A DNA stretch of 64,000 bases from Clostridiales bacterium VE202-01 (GCA_000508865.1 BAHP02000015.1:1-64000); one strand, 5' to 3'; counted from the stretch's first letter, positions 6,141 through 14,228 are shown. Numbers and translations: made by a program. The notes: generated by a model not told the origin, from the letters alone.

Positions 6141-8741
6141 TTAGCTATTTTTAATTTTTTTAATTATTTGAATAATTGGTAAATTAGCTAGTGCTAAACC
6201 GTAAACAATCATTAATTGTTCAATGTTTAATGTTTGAACTTTAAATACTGTTTGTAAAAATGGCATTGTAACAACTAAAGTAATCAGAATAAAACCAATC
6301 AAAAAAGCTCCTTGTAAAAATATATTATTGAAAAAACCTTTTTTAAAGATAACTGGTTTCTTTGACTTACAATTATAACCATGTACTAATCTTGATAAAC
6401 AAAGCGTTGCAAAAGCCATGGTACTAGCTAATACGGTATTACCATCTTGATATCCAATCGTAAATGCCAGCATTGTCATTAAAGCAATCACAAAGCCCTC
6501 AATTCCCACATCAATTAAAAACTGTTTAGTTAAAATTGATTCATTCATCGGTCTTGGTTTTTCTTTCATAACTTCTTTACTGTGAGGTTCCAGTCCTAAA
6601 GCAATCGCTGGTAAACTATCAGTAAGTAAATTAATAAATAATAAATGTACTGGCGCAAACGGTACTGGTAAAGCCATGATCGAAGCATATAAAACAGCTA
6701 GGATTCCGCCAAAATTTCCTGACAATAAAAATTGAATTGCATCTTTAATATGACTATAAACATTTCGTCCATTTTCAATAGCTTTGACGATTGTTGCAAA
6801 ATTATCATCAGTCAAAACCATCGCCGCAGCATCCTTAGATACTTCACTACCTGTGATTCCCATCGCAACACCAATATTTGCTTGTTTTAAAGCCGGAGCA
6901 TCATTGACACCATCACCAGTCATCGCTACAATATTTCCTCTTTCCTGCCATGCTTTAACAATTCGAATCTTATGTTCTGGTGAAACTCGCGCATAAACGC
7001 GTTTATCTGCAACAAACTGTTTTAACTGTTCATCAGTTAAATAATCGATCATACTTCCCTCAACTGCTTGCGAATCATCAGTTAAAATTCCGATTCTTCT
7101 AGCAATAGCCATCGCTGTGATTTTATGATCACCAGTAATCATAATTGGAATAATTCCCGCTTGAATACATTCTTCAACTGCTTTAGCACTTTCTACTCGT
7201 GGCGGATCCATCATAGAAATTAGACCTAGGAAGATCAAATCATTTTCATCTTCAAGCATCAAAACTTTCTCTTGATCAAATTTACGATAAGTGATCGCTA
7301 AAACGCGCAATCCGTTTTTAGAAAATTCCATATTCGTGGCACTAATTTTCTTGATATCATCTTCGGTGATTTCTAAAATTTGACCATTTTTACGAATATA
7401 TTTAACTCTTTTGATTAAAACATCAACTGCTCCTTTAGTAATCATTGTGTAACCATCTTTTAAAAGATGCAGAGTTGACATCATTTTACGATCACTATCA
7501 AAAGGTAATTCACTTAAGCGTGGATAAGCATCTCTAACTCGTTTAGCTGGTACATTTAAACTATCACTAAGATTGATCAGTGCTGTTTCCGTAGGATCAC
7601 CTATTTCTTGACCATCAGTATTTGTAGAATCGTTACACAAAATACTTAAACGCATTAGATCTTTATGCAATGGATTAGAAGGATCAATATCTTTAGCTAA
7701 AATCCTTTTTTCTTCAATATAATAATCTTCGACTGTCATTTTATTTTGAGTTAAGGTTCCTGTTTTATCTGAACAAATAACAGAAACACTACCTAAGCCC
7801 TCTACGGCTTGCAGCTTACGAATAATCGCCCCTTCTTTAGCCATTTTTTGCGTTCCGAAAGATAGTACGATCGTTACGATCGAACTCAAAGCTTCAGGAA
7901 TGGCGGCTACCGCTAATGCTATTGCAAACATAAAAGCGTTACCAATATTACCACCTTGTAAGATGTTTAAAACAAATAATAACGCACAAAATGCCATAAT
8001 GATAATTGATAATTTTTTACCAAAATTATCTAAATTCATCTGTAAAGGTGTTTTTTTATCAGAAGTACTTTTTAATAATTGTGCAATTTTCCCTACTTCT
8101 GTTTCCATCGCTATTTCCGTAACTAAAAAACTGCCACGACCATAAGTCACAAAACTTCCAGAATACACCATATTAACACGATCGCCTAAAGGTACTTCGC
8201 CTTCAATAACAGCTGTCGCTTTTTCTACTGCCAAACTTTCTCCAGTTAAAGCACTTTCATCAACCTTCATACTTTTATTTTCAATAATTCTTCCATCAGC
8301 CGGTATATAATCACCAGCTTCTAAGTAAACTTCATCCCCTATAGTTACCTCTTTACTAGGAATTTCGATAATTTTATTATTGCGTAACACTTTAGCATTA
8401 GGTGCTGATAATTCTTTAAGACTATCTAATGATTGATTTGCTTTCACAGTTTGGACTGTCCCCAAGACTGCATTGATTGTAATTACGATCAAAATTACTA
8501 AAGCACTTTCAAAATCTCCTAAAAAGCCAGACACTAAGGCTGCCATGATAAGTATAATGACTAAAAAATCTTGAAACTGCTCGATAAAAATCATCGGTAT
8601 ACTTTTTGGTTTAGTTTCAATTAGTTCATTTAAACCATATTTTTCTTGATTTCTTTTGACTTGTTCATCATTGAGCGGTTTTAATGAGCCATTGATTTCT
8701 TTTCTAATTTCAGATATTGATTTGTTGTAATATGCTTTCAT
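6141..8741 (-). CDS. P-type cation ATPase (Ca2+/Mn2+ export type, P2)
   Basis: An 866-residue P-type ATPase. Seen in order: cation-ATPase N domain, membrane helices, the actuator loop with LTGES, the helix-4 motif AAIPEALSS, phosphorylation motif CSDKTGTLTQNKM with Asp325, the nucleotide domain with KGA, the hinge TGDGVNDAP, and a C-terminal six-helix block. It matches Firmicute PacL/LMCA1-like pumps, usually annotated as calcium exporters. A yybP-ykoY manganese riboswitch sits directly in the 5' leader (8804-8893), as upstream of several Mn2+-exporting pumps. Mn2+ efflux is therefore at least as likely as Ca2+ efflux. The ATG at 8741 follows AGGAGGG. Single-gene unit with its own promoter and terminator. 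Confidence 0.92.
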   Translation of the reverse strand: MKAYYNKSISEIRKEINGSLKPLNDEQVKRNQEKYGLNELIETKPKSIPMIFIEQFQDFLVIILIMAALVSGFLGDFESALVILIVITINAVLGTVQTVKANQSLDSLKELSAPNAKVLRNNKIIEIPSKEVTIGDEVYLEAGDYIPADGRIIENKSMKVDESALTGESLAVEKATAVIEGEVPLGDRVNMVYSGSFVTYGRGSFLVTEIAMETEVGKIAQLLKSTSDKKTPLQMNLDNFGKKLSIIIMAFCALLFVLNILQGGNIGNAFMFAIALAVAAIPEALSSIVTIVLSFGTQKMAKEGAIIRKLQAVEGLGSVSVICSDKTGTLTQNKMTVEDYYIEEKRILAKDIDPSNPLHKDLMRLSILCNDSTNTDGQEIGDPTETALINLSDSLNVPAKRVRDAYPRLSELPFDSDRKMMSTLHLLKDGYTMITKGAVDVLIKRVKYIRKNGQILEITEDDIKKISATNMEFSKNGLRVLAITYRKFDQEKVLMLEDENDLIFLGLISMMDPPRVESAKAVEECIQAGIIPIMITGDHKITAMAIARRIGILTDDSQAVEGSMIDYLTDEQLKQFVADKRVYARVSPEHKIRIVKAWQERGNIVAMTGDGVNDAPALKQANIGVAMGITGSEVSKDAAAMVLTDDNFATIVKAIENGRNVYSHIKDAIQFLLSGNFGGILAVLYASIMALPVPFAPVHLLFINLLTDSLPAIALGLEPHSKEVMKEKPRPMNESILTKQFLIDVGIEGFVIALMTMLAFTIGYQDGNTVLASTMAFATLCLSRLVHGYNCKSKKPVIFKKGFFNNIFLQGAFLIGFILITLVVTMPFLQTVFKVQTLNIEQLMIVYGLALANLPIIQIIKKIKNS

Positions 8742-8763
8742 CTATTTCCCTCCTATTCGTATA

Positions 8764-8816
8764 CAATAAAAGCGAGTCCCTTTATTGCATACTAAAAATG
8801 CAATAAAAGTCTCGCT
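8764..8816 (-). terminator. Expression-platform terminator of the Mn riboswitch
   Basis: A long hairpin pairs 8771-8776 with 8811-8816 and 8781-8790 with 8798-8807, followed on the minus strand by TTTTATTG. Its 5' arm includes the GCGAGA...TTTT bases that close the aptamer, so aptamer and terminator exclude each other. This predicts a ligand-on switch. Confidence 0.75.
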
Positions 8817-8893
8817 ATTTCATTACGTTCCGGATGACTAGATCATCGTATTGACGAAAGCGTAAACACTATGTGTTAGCTACTCCCTTTTAT
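8804..8893 (-). promoter_or_regulatory. yybP-ykoY (Mn2+) riboswitch aptamer
   Basis: The minus strand reads AAAAGGGAGTAGC at the 5' side and GCGAGACTTTT at the 3' side, the conserved P1 strands of this class. The internal segments (GTCAATACGAT, CATCCGGAACG) fit its loop regions. It lies between a strong promoter (8902-8930) and the P-type ATPase gene. Members of this class are established Mn2+ sensors. Confidence 0.85.
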
Positions 8894-8901
8894 GTTCCTA
8901 T

Positions 8902-8930
8902 ATGATAACTAGATTGACAAAAAAAGTCAA
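8902..8930 (-). promoter_or_regulatory. Promoter of the riboswitch/P-type ATPase transcript
   Basis: TTGACT (8930-8925), 17-nt spacer, TATCAT (8907-8902) on the minus strand. The predicted start falls just before the aptamer. Confidence 0.7.
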
Positions 8931-8935
8931 TCCTT

Positions 8936-9802
8936 TTATTTATATAATACAACTTTTAACGAATTCTTAACAATTTCTAAATGATAACAGCCTTTAGAAT
9001 ACCTTTCTCCATCGATATTAACATCCTGATTTGTTTTAATATCTAATACTTTTAACTTATTATGATAATATAACTTTCCTTTTTCCAACTGACCTGTAAA
9101 TAATAAAAACAAATAGTATGGAATTGATCTTTTCTTTAAACTAGAAACTAAGTTAATATCGATCAAACCATCTTGAATATTAGCATTTTTACCTATTTTA
9201 AATCCACCGCCAAAATACTTACCATTGCAAAATGCCCCAACAATTAAACTTCCTTCATAAATCTTTTTTTCATTTTGATAAAGAGTCGTGGGATATAAAC
9301 GATATTTTGACATTCTTCTAACTAAAACATTTGCATACTGCAAAGCTTTTGGTAAATATTTGATTCGGCGATAATTATGAACATTATTAGCTATATCACT
9401 ATCAAAAGCACAGCAAAACACATTAATACAATAGATATCGTTAGCTTTGATCAAATCAATTGGCTGAGCCTTTAAATGTAATGACATTTCTAAAAGCTCA
9501 TAGGGATCATTGGTATTAGCAATCGTCCGCATAAAATCATTTCCTGTTCCAGCAGGAATAATAACTAGTTCATTATCACTGCCAATCAATCCCTGAACAA
9601 TTTCATGAACTATGCCATCTCCGCCAACTGCATAAATACGATGATTATATTTTTGATAGCTTTTTGCAATTTCTGTCGCATGGCGCGAATATTTTGTATA
9701 TTTTATTTCATAGTCATATCCTTTCATCAAAGAATTGATCATCGCTTCTATTTTAGGACTTTGTGTATTTGGTTTTATTATAAAAATATGCTTTTGTTCC
9801 AT
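8936..9802 (-). CDS. Diacylglycerol/lipid kinase family protein (DagK/YegS-like)
   Basis: A 288-residue soluble kinase of the DAGK_cat superfamily. Seen: the nucleotide-binding GGDGIVHEIVQGL (about residue 58-70) and PAGTGNDFMR (about 80), then the C-terminal beta-sandwich with DG-rich turns. Such enzymes phosphorylate membrane diacylglycerol (DgkB in Bacillus recycles it into phosphatidic acid) or related lipids. A GAAGGTG ribosome site precedes the ATG at 9802. It stands alone between the riboswitch promoter downstream and a divergent membrane-protein gene. The exact lipid substrate cannot be read from the sequence. Confidence 0.85.
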   Translation of the reverse strand: MEQKHIFIIKPNTQSPKIEAMINSLMKGYDYEIKYTKYSRHATEIAKSYQKYNHRIYAVGGDGIVHEIVQGLIGSDNELVIIPAGTGNDFMRTIANTNDPYELLEMSLHLKAQPIDLIKANDIYCINVFCCAFDSDIANNVHNYRRIKYLPKALQYANVLVRRMSKYRLYPTTLYQNEKKIYEGSLIVGAFCNGKYFGGGFKIGKNANIQDGLIDINLVSSLKKRSIPYYLFLLFTGQLEKGKLYYHNKLKVLDIKTNQDVNIDGERYSKGCYHLEIVKNSLKVVLYK

Positions 9803-9938
9803 AGAAATATCACCTTCTTCATTTTAACAAATTTCCCCTTATATAAGCTATATTTTATTAGTTATTTATCAGAATTTATTTAATTAAAAAAGCATAAATG
9901 TGAATTAAATCGTAATAATTTATTTAAGAGGTGATTAG

Positions 9939-10487
9939 ATGATCTATATTATTAATATCATCCTTGGAGGAATATTTGTATATTGTGATATTTATCATAT
10001 CGATAGTAATCTGATCAAATGGTTGATCAGTTTTAATTGTTTTATTTATCTAGTTATAAAAAAAGTTAGTCCACCTGCTATTTTAGCTAGTGCTTTAGCA
10101 TTTATCGCTGATTATTTTTTGTTATTTACAAATCATTATTTAATTGGTATTAGTTTATTTATTATGGTTCAATTGACGTATATGTATCTGATAAAATATG
10201 CTAATTATTTTCCTTTTGTTTTTTTAGGTCTTATTTTAATAAACCCTTTAGTTAGTTTGGCACTTATATATTTAGGTTTTAGTTTATTGAATCTATATCA
10301 TAGTTTTAAAATTTATAAAAAGCTTTTTATTGCTGTTTTTCTTTTATTATGTTGTGATATTATTATTGCGCTTGTATATCTAAAACTTATCGATTCTGTT
10401 TTTGCTATTATGATCTGGATCTTTTATCTGCCTAGTCAGTTATTTTATATTTATAGTCAAACTTTTTTTTCAAAAATCTTTTTTTGA
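9939..10487 (+). CDS. Membrane protein, possibly YhhN/lysoplasmalogenase-like
   Basis: A 182-residue, very hydrophobic protein with about seven or eight membrane segments and no signal peptide. The ATG follows AAGAGGTGATTAG. The segment ASALAFIADYFLLF, with a charged Asp in a helix followed by a second helix ending LTYMYLI, recalls the SLIGDxLL pattern of the YhhN/TMEM86 family, whose members hydrolyse the vinyl-ether bond of lysoplasmalogens. Plasmalogens occur in anaerobic Firmicutes, so this is plausible but weakly supported. It is followed closely by tRNA-Arg. Confidence 0.55.
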   Translation: MIYIINIILGGIFVYCDIYHIDSNLIKWLISFNCFIYLVIKKVSPPAILASALAFIADYFLLFTNHYLIGISLFIMVQLTYMYLIKYANYFPFVFLGLILINPLVSLALIYLGFSLLNLYHSFKIYKKLFIAVFLLLCCDIIIALVYLKLIDSVFAIMIWIFYLPSQLFYIYSQTFFSKIFF

Positions 10488-10529
10488 TATTTATTTTTAG
10501 ATTTAATAGTGTTATACTTATCAAGTACT

Positions 10530-10604
10530 GTCCTCATAGTGAAATGGATATCACGTAACCCTCCGGAGGTTAAGTTGTAGGTTCGATTCCTACTGAGGAT
10601 GCCA
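10530..10604 (+). tRNA. tRNA-Arg (anticodon CCG), CCA encoded
   Basis: A complete cloverleaf can be drawn: acceptor GTCCTCA/TGAGGAT (with one G-T pair), a D arm, an anticodon stem TAACC/GGTTA around loop CTCCGGA giving anticodon CCG, a 4-nt variable region, T arm GTAGG/CCTAC with TTCGATT, discriminator G and encoded CCA. It decodes the rare CGG codon. A deleted integrase gene begins within 100 nt downstream, so this tRNA is a likely integration site. Confidence 0.93.
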
Positions 10605-10635
10605 ATATAAATAGTAATGAGATTTTAAATTTCCT

Positions 10636-10676
10636 AAAACCCTTGACCTAGAGCCAAATTAGTTAAGGGTTTTTAT
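10636..10676 (+). terminator. Terminator downstream of tRNA-Arg
   Basis: AAAACCCTTGAC (10636-10647) pairs with GTTAAGGGTTTT, followed by T residues. It lies about 30 nt after the tRNA and may also serve the converging integrase remnant. Confidence 0.75.
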
Positions 10677-10683
10677 TTCGTCA

Positions 10684-10949
10684 TTAATTTTCGAAACTTT
10701 TTAATCCAAAAACATCATTTATCACTTTAGCTTTATGTTCTTTACTAATGTGAGTGTATAGTGTCATAGTGATATTAAAATCACTATGTCGCATTAATTC
10801 TTGTGTAGTCTTAATATCAACATCATTCATCACCAATGTTGTAGCAAATGGATGTCTTGGAATATGGAAATTAAAGTTTATGTATAATCATCAACAATAT
10901 TGTAAGATTCAGAATGTTTTGACTTAGTAATCTTGATATGTTTAGACAT
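10684..10949 (-). pseudogene. Tyrosine integrase with large internal deletion
   Basis: The start at ATG 10949 has a GAAGGTG ribosome site and gives an N-terminal piece, SKHIKITKSKHSESYNIVDDY, then a stop. The following frame reads FHIPRHPFATTLVMN and LMRHSDFNITMTLYTHI, ending in FGLKSFEN. These carry the RH, HxxH-like and catalytic Tyr elements of the C-terminus of a phage/ICE-type tyrosine recombinase. Roughly three quarters of the expected 350-400 residues are missing, so it cannot be active. It points toward the adjacent tRNA-Arg, the usual arrangement for an integrated element. This marks the region to about 13.9 kb as the remains of an element. Confidence 0.85.
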
Positions 10950-11218
10950 GGTGGTCACCTTCATGATGATATTATTGTAGATACCCATAAAAGTACGGAT
11001 ACAGAAACAAAACACAAATAATTTTAGTAATTAGAAATCAAATCACCCAATATCACTATATGTGATACTCGTATGTGTTATCATATATTTTAAAGTATTG
11101 GTATTAAAAGAAATATCGTAGAAAATAATTTATGTATTTATAAAGCATAAACTACTTTATTCTTACATATACTAATACATGAAGATAATTTAATCTTCTG
11201 CATTATTACAACTAAATA

Positions 11219-11340
11219 GGGCATGTTCGAGGATAAAAAGATGGCTATCGCGCATAACAATATGTAAAGTGTAGAGGTAACTCGATGAGATGTGAGAACA
11301 ATCGCCCCACCGAATATGTTCTAAAGGATTCAGCGCTTTA
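11219..11340 (+). ncRNA. Candidate structured RNA in the island (unassigned)
   Basis: This stretch is visibly less AT-rich than its surroundings. GGGC (11219-11222) plus TGTTC (11224-11228) can pair with GAACA (11296-11300) plus GCCC (11304-11307). Inside, GAG-GTAA-CTC (11274-11283) forms a hairpin with a GNRA tetraloop, and CATA/TATG forms another. No family was recognised. The strand is assumed because a decayed + strand ORF with a GAGGA site follows. Confidence 0.3.
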
Positions 11341-11367
11341 GTTATTATTTAGAGGATTTTTATTTTT

Positions 11368-11532
11368 ATGAAAGATTGGATAAATGAAAAAGGAAATATT
11401 ACTTACTATTGATCAAAATTATATAAAATGATATAAAAATCTGGTCGAAGAGTTTATAATGTTGATTATCCTGTTATTTTAAGTAAAAAATACAAAATCA
11501 AATTAATAAATATAATAAAACAGTTAAAATAA
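11368..11532 (+). pseudogene. Decayed small ORF
   Basis: ATG at 11368, 12-13 nt after an AGAGGA, opens a frame reading KDWINEKGNITYY. It is interrupted by TGA at 11410 and a later TAA, then continues to 11532 with RRVYNVDYPVILSKKYK. The lysine-rich style suggests a real but broken island gene. No function assigned. Confidence 0.35.
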
Positions 11533-11987
11533 TTTGATTATTATAATTAATTTATAAAAAAGCATTTCAAAAACAAATAATTTAATCTAAAAAAGTTATC
11601 TAACATAATTTGATAACCAACATTTGCATAACAATATCAGCTGTAAAGTTTCAAATATAAAGTATTTTCAGAGACACTATGTCTCTAGTACATAATCAGT
11701 TGTTTGAAGTACCAATTATGTACTGTTATAACGACAAATATTTTCTTTCTGTTCTGTCTACGGCTTTTATCATACCTCATTCATCATATTCCATATACTT
11801 TGTACTTCAGATTCTTTCTTTAGAAATGTTTTCTTTATTGAATGTTGAAAAATCGTCCACATGTTTCATCTATCTGTTTTTTCACTTTACCAACGGATAG
11901 AAAACATAGAATATTCTAAGTGTTATGTTTTTTATGTAGAAGGAAAATCTTTATATATTTAAGTTACAAGGAAACTATATTAACATA

Positions 11988-12016
11988 TTGACATACGTTA
12001 GTTGATGTAGTACAAT
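11988..12016 (+). promoter_or_regulatory. Promoter of the toxin-antitoxin pair
   Basis: TTGACA (11988-11993), 17-nt spacer, TACAAT (12011-12016). The transcript would start about 19 nt before the antitoxin ATG. Confidence 0.75.
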
Positions 12017-12041
12017 GTATTACGAAAAGAGGGTGAACTAT

Positions 12042-12260
12042 ATGAGTTTCTCAATTAGATTGAATGATGAAGAAGAAAAATTATTTAGAAGTTATGCAAG
12101 TTTTCATGGATGTTCTTTAGGTGAAGCTTTAAAAAAAGCTTTACTTGAAAAAATTGAAGATGAATATGATGTTGCATTAGCAGAACAAGCACATAAAGAA
12201 TATTTAAATAATTCAACTACTTATTCTATGGATGAAGTAAAAAAGGAATTAGGATTATGA
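12042..12260 (+). CDS. RelB-type antitoxin (DUF6290-like)
   Basis: A 72-residue acidic protein starting SFSIRLNDEEEKLFRSYASFHG, a ribbon-helix-helix pattern typical of RelB/DinJ-like antitoxins. The C-terminal tail (EYLNNSTTYSMDEVKKELGL) would wrap the toxin. The ATG at 12042 follows GAGGGTG; the earlier ATG at 12015 overlaps the -10 element and is rejected. It overlaps the toxin gene by 4 nt (ATGA), as expected for coupled translation. The antitoxin probably represses the promoter at 11988-12016. It lies in the decayed tRNA-Arg island, where a TA pair can persist by addiction. Confidence 0.85.
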   Translation: MSFSIRLNDEEEKLFRSYASFHGCSLGEALKKALLEKIEDEYDVALAEQAHKEYLNNSTTYSMDEVKKELGL

Positions 12261-12523
12261 GATATGATGTTGTTTTTTCTAAAACTGCATTAAAACAGCT
12301 CAAGAAAATGGATAACTACACAAAGTTAATGCTAGTAAATTGGATTGAAAAAAATCTAGGTAATTGTGAAGATCCCCGTATTCTTGGAAAAGCATTAAAA
12401 GGTAATTTAAAAAATCAATGGAGATATAGAGTGGGAGATTATCGTATTTTATGTGAGATAGAAGATGATAAACTTATTATACTTGTTATTAACGTTGGTC
12501 ACAGAAGAGAAATCTATAAATAG
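12257..12523 (+). CDS. RelE/ParE-superfamily toxin (mRNA interferase type)
   Basis: An 88-residue basic protein with the RelE fold pattern: YDVVFSKTALKQLKKMD at the start, a central GKALKGNLKNQWRYRVGDYRILCEI, where Arg and Tyr correspond to the catalytic/ribosome-contact residues of RelE, and a terminal VINVGHRREIY. RelE toxins cleave mRNA in the ribosomal A site. The full length is normal for the family and no damage is seen, so the pair may be active. It overlaps the antitoxin by 4 nt. Confidence 0.88.
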   Translation: MRYDVVFSKTALKQLKKMDNYTKLMLVNWIEKNLGNCEDPRILGKALKGNLKNQWRYRVGDYRILCEIEDDKLIILVINVGHRREIYK

Positions 12524-13073
12524 GTTTCTTTTTCTTTTGAAAACATTTAAATAGTGCCTTTACCATGTTCTATAGAAACAGCTTGTATAAAAACTAAAAA
12601 GTATGCGTACAAAAAAATGCACCCATAAAAGATAAAATAGTTAAGAAAAGTTAAGATTTTTACATATAGGGAAAATACCACTATCAGCTCATAACTGTTG
12701 AATTGGTTGTAATTTCTATTAATTGGGTTGCAACCTTATGAAACAAAGTTGCATTCTTTTACAAAATGACAATTATGCACACAAAAATATATTTCTTAAT
12801 CTTATCTAAAAAACATCCTAGTTACTGGGTGATCTTCATAATGTCTTAACCTATTATTATATCTTAATCATGCTTAAAAGATACAGTATGAATCTATCAG
12901 CACTGACGAACAAACTTTTTATTTAAAATATTTCTTATAATTTAAATTATTTTCTATTCGTCTCTTCATATTTTTCCTTCCACACTAAAATAACAGTATA
13001 TTCCGCTCAATTTATGTAGATCTATGAGGATTATAAATATAAAAATTGTCAAAGATTTTATAAAGGTGATATT
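12524..13073. other. Gene-free island stretch
   Basis: About 550 bp with stops in all frames. GGTTGCAACC near 12726 is a short palindrome. Nothing else was recognised. Confidence 0.5.
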
Positions 13074-13253
13074 TTGAAAAATAGAAAACAAATAGAAGCG
13101 GTAAATAATTTAAGAAAATGTGATAGAATATTAAAAATACTACGTAACAGTAACATACCTAACAAAGACGAACAAATAGCCTTTTATGAACGTAAGAAGG
13201 TTAAACAGGAACAAATTTTGCGTAATTTAAAAAGATACAAAAAAAATAGGTGA
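13074..13253 (+). CDS. Small basic protein of unknown function
   Basis: A 59-residue ORF starting at TTG 13074, preceded by AAAGGTGAT with good spacing. The product is very basic and mostly helical (KNRKQIEAVNNLRKCDRI..., ending NLKRYKKNR), rich in K, R, N and Q, with no membrane segment. Size and composition resemble small nucleic-acid-binding or regulatory proteins of conjugative elements and phages, but there is no recognisable domain. It is one of the few intact frames in the island. Confidence 0.5.
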   Translation: MKNRKQIEAVNNLRKCDRILKILRNSNIPNKDEQIAFYERKKVKQEQILRNLKRYKKNR

Positions 13254-14058
13254 TTATAGCCTAGCTATATATTCGTTCTTGAAAAGCAACGTACAAACAG
13301 TTAGTCTTATTTCTAACAAAATACTATTCAATATTTTTTTCATTGTCTTATATCATTTCTTCAATCGTCAATACCCCTACAAAAGTAATAATATTTCAAT
13401 AATAACCTGTTATATTTTTATCTAACACTATCAATACAAAACCCAAATAATAAAGATTAACGCAATTATAAAACCAAATTATTGTTAAAAATTACTAGAA
13501 TGCAATATAAGTGCCCATGATCTGATATGTTAAAAATGTTCTCTTTTCTTCTGATAATTCATTTATTGTTTAATAGCCATATTCTATTTCATTATCCTTT
13601 TCTATGACCTTATTACCTAAATCATTCACCTTTCTAACTTGCTTTTTTGTTTTGTTTATATTCTGTACTTCTAATATCTCTTGTACATCATTTCCTATAA
13701 TTTTCCAATCTAAAGCTATAGCTATCAGCTTTAGTTATTGATTTTAACTGAATTACAAACATTGCTAGTAACCCTATTTATAATACTACTTACTTCTTTT
13801 AAAAAAGAAAATCGAAAAAATAAAAATCACTTTATTCATTTTTCACCCCTCCTTAATTTCTCATCTCATGCATTAAAAAATTTCTAATCTTACAATCGTA
13901 TATCATGAAATGTATTTTTTCAAAATTATCAACAACTACAATTCTTTCTATTATATATATTTTATTAAAGACTTGCATATAATATACCAAAATTCATGCA
14001 TAATTTGTTGCTTTTCAATGAATAGTAACAAATTTTTTATTTAATTAGATAAATAATG
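13254..14058. other. Gene-poor end of island
   Basis: About 800 bp without an intact gene. It includes a decayed minus-strand gene (13570-13839). A copy of the tRNA-Arg 3' end that would mark the far attachment site was looked for and not found. Confidence 0.45.
13570..13839 (-). pseudogene. Decayed minus-strand gene
   Basis: ATG at 13839 has an excellent AAGGAGGGG ribosome site and starts a hydrophobic, signal-like segment (NKVIFIFSIFFFKRSK), then a TAG. Downstream a second frame reads DWKIIGNDVQEILEVQNIN and ends EIEYGY at 13570. The strong ribosome site with a broken frame suggests a former small secreted or membrane protein. Family unknown. Confidence 0.35.
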
Positions 14059-14088
14059 TTGACTTCTATAAATTTGTTATGCTACTAT
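14059..14088 (+). promoter_or_regulatory. Upstream promoter of the iron-transport operon
   Basis: TTGACT (14059-14064), 18-nt spacer, TACTAT (14083-14088). The start near 14095 coincides with the base of the leader hairpin. Confidence 0.6.
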
Positions 14089-14095
14089 ATTAGAG

Positions 14096-14148
14096 CAACG
14101 TGTAGTGCTTGGCATGTAAAACCAGTTTGCTGCAAACGTTGTTTTTTT
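14096..14148 (+). terminator. Leader hairpin with T tract (possible attenuator) of the iron operon
   Basis: CAACG (14096-14100) pairs with CGTTG (14137-14141). Inside, GTAG pairs with CTGC and TTGG pairs with CCAG. Seven T follow at once. It sits at the very 5' end of the transcript from the 14059-14088 promoter, so it would stop most transcripts unless an antiterminator forms. Confidence 0.55.
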
Positions 14149-14150
14149 GT

Positions 14151-14181
14151 TGCTATAATGTTAGATTAATCTAACATTATA
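14151..14181 (+). promoter_or_regulatory. Perfect 28-bp palindromic operator with embedded extended -10
   Basis: Positions 14154-14167 and 14168-14181 are exact inverted copies; the core is TTAGATTAATCTAA. TGC-TATAAT (14151-14159) reads as an extended -10, so a repressor bound here would block a second promoter. The half-site TTAG-type sequence resembles DtxR/MntR/IdeR-family boxes more than a Fur box. The downstream genes are iron transport genes. Confidence 0.65.
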
Positions 14182-14228
14182 ATGCTGACGCACTGCTGCT
14201 TCAACCAATAAGAGAGGAGGAATTTATC

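Larger units (their letters stand above)
10950..11987. other. Gene-poor island remnant
   Basis: About 1 kb without an intact gene. It contains a candidate structured RNA (11219-11340), a decayed ORF at 11368-11532, a short perfect inverted repeat (11670-11676 with 11680-11686, 3-nt loop) and multiply interrupted minus-strand frames between 11690 and 11900 that I could not assign. Confidence 0.5.

Noticed and set aside
8911-8930. TTGAC...GTCAA inverted repeat as terminator of the lipid kinase gene
   Set aside because: The 6-bp stem has no T tract after it on the minus strand and overlaps the -35 of the riboswitch promoter.
11679-11900. 73-residue + strand ORF in the island
   Set aside because: No ribosome site, unusual composition (F, S, Y, I rich) and antisense to interrupted lysine-rich frames; treated as a shadow of decayed sequence.
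10530-14060. Search for the second attachment site of the tRNA-Arg element
   Set aside because: No convincing second copy of the tRNA 3' end was found; short matches such as GAGGAT are too common in this DNA.
14141-14181. Fur box at the iron operon
   Set aside because: The palindrome does not fit the GATAATGATAATCATTATC pattern well; the DtxR-like core fits better.
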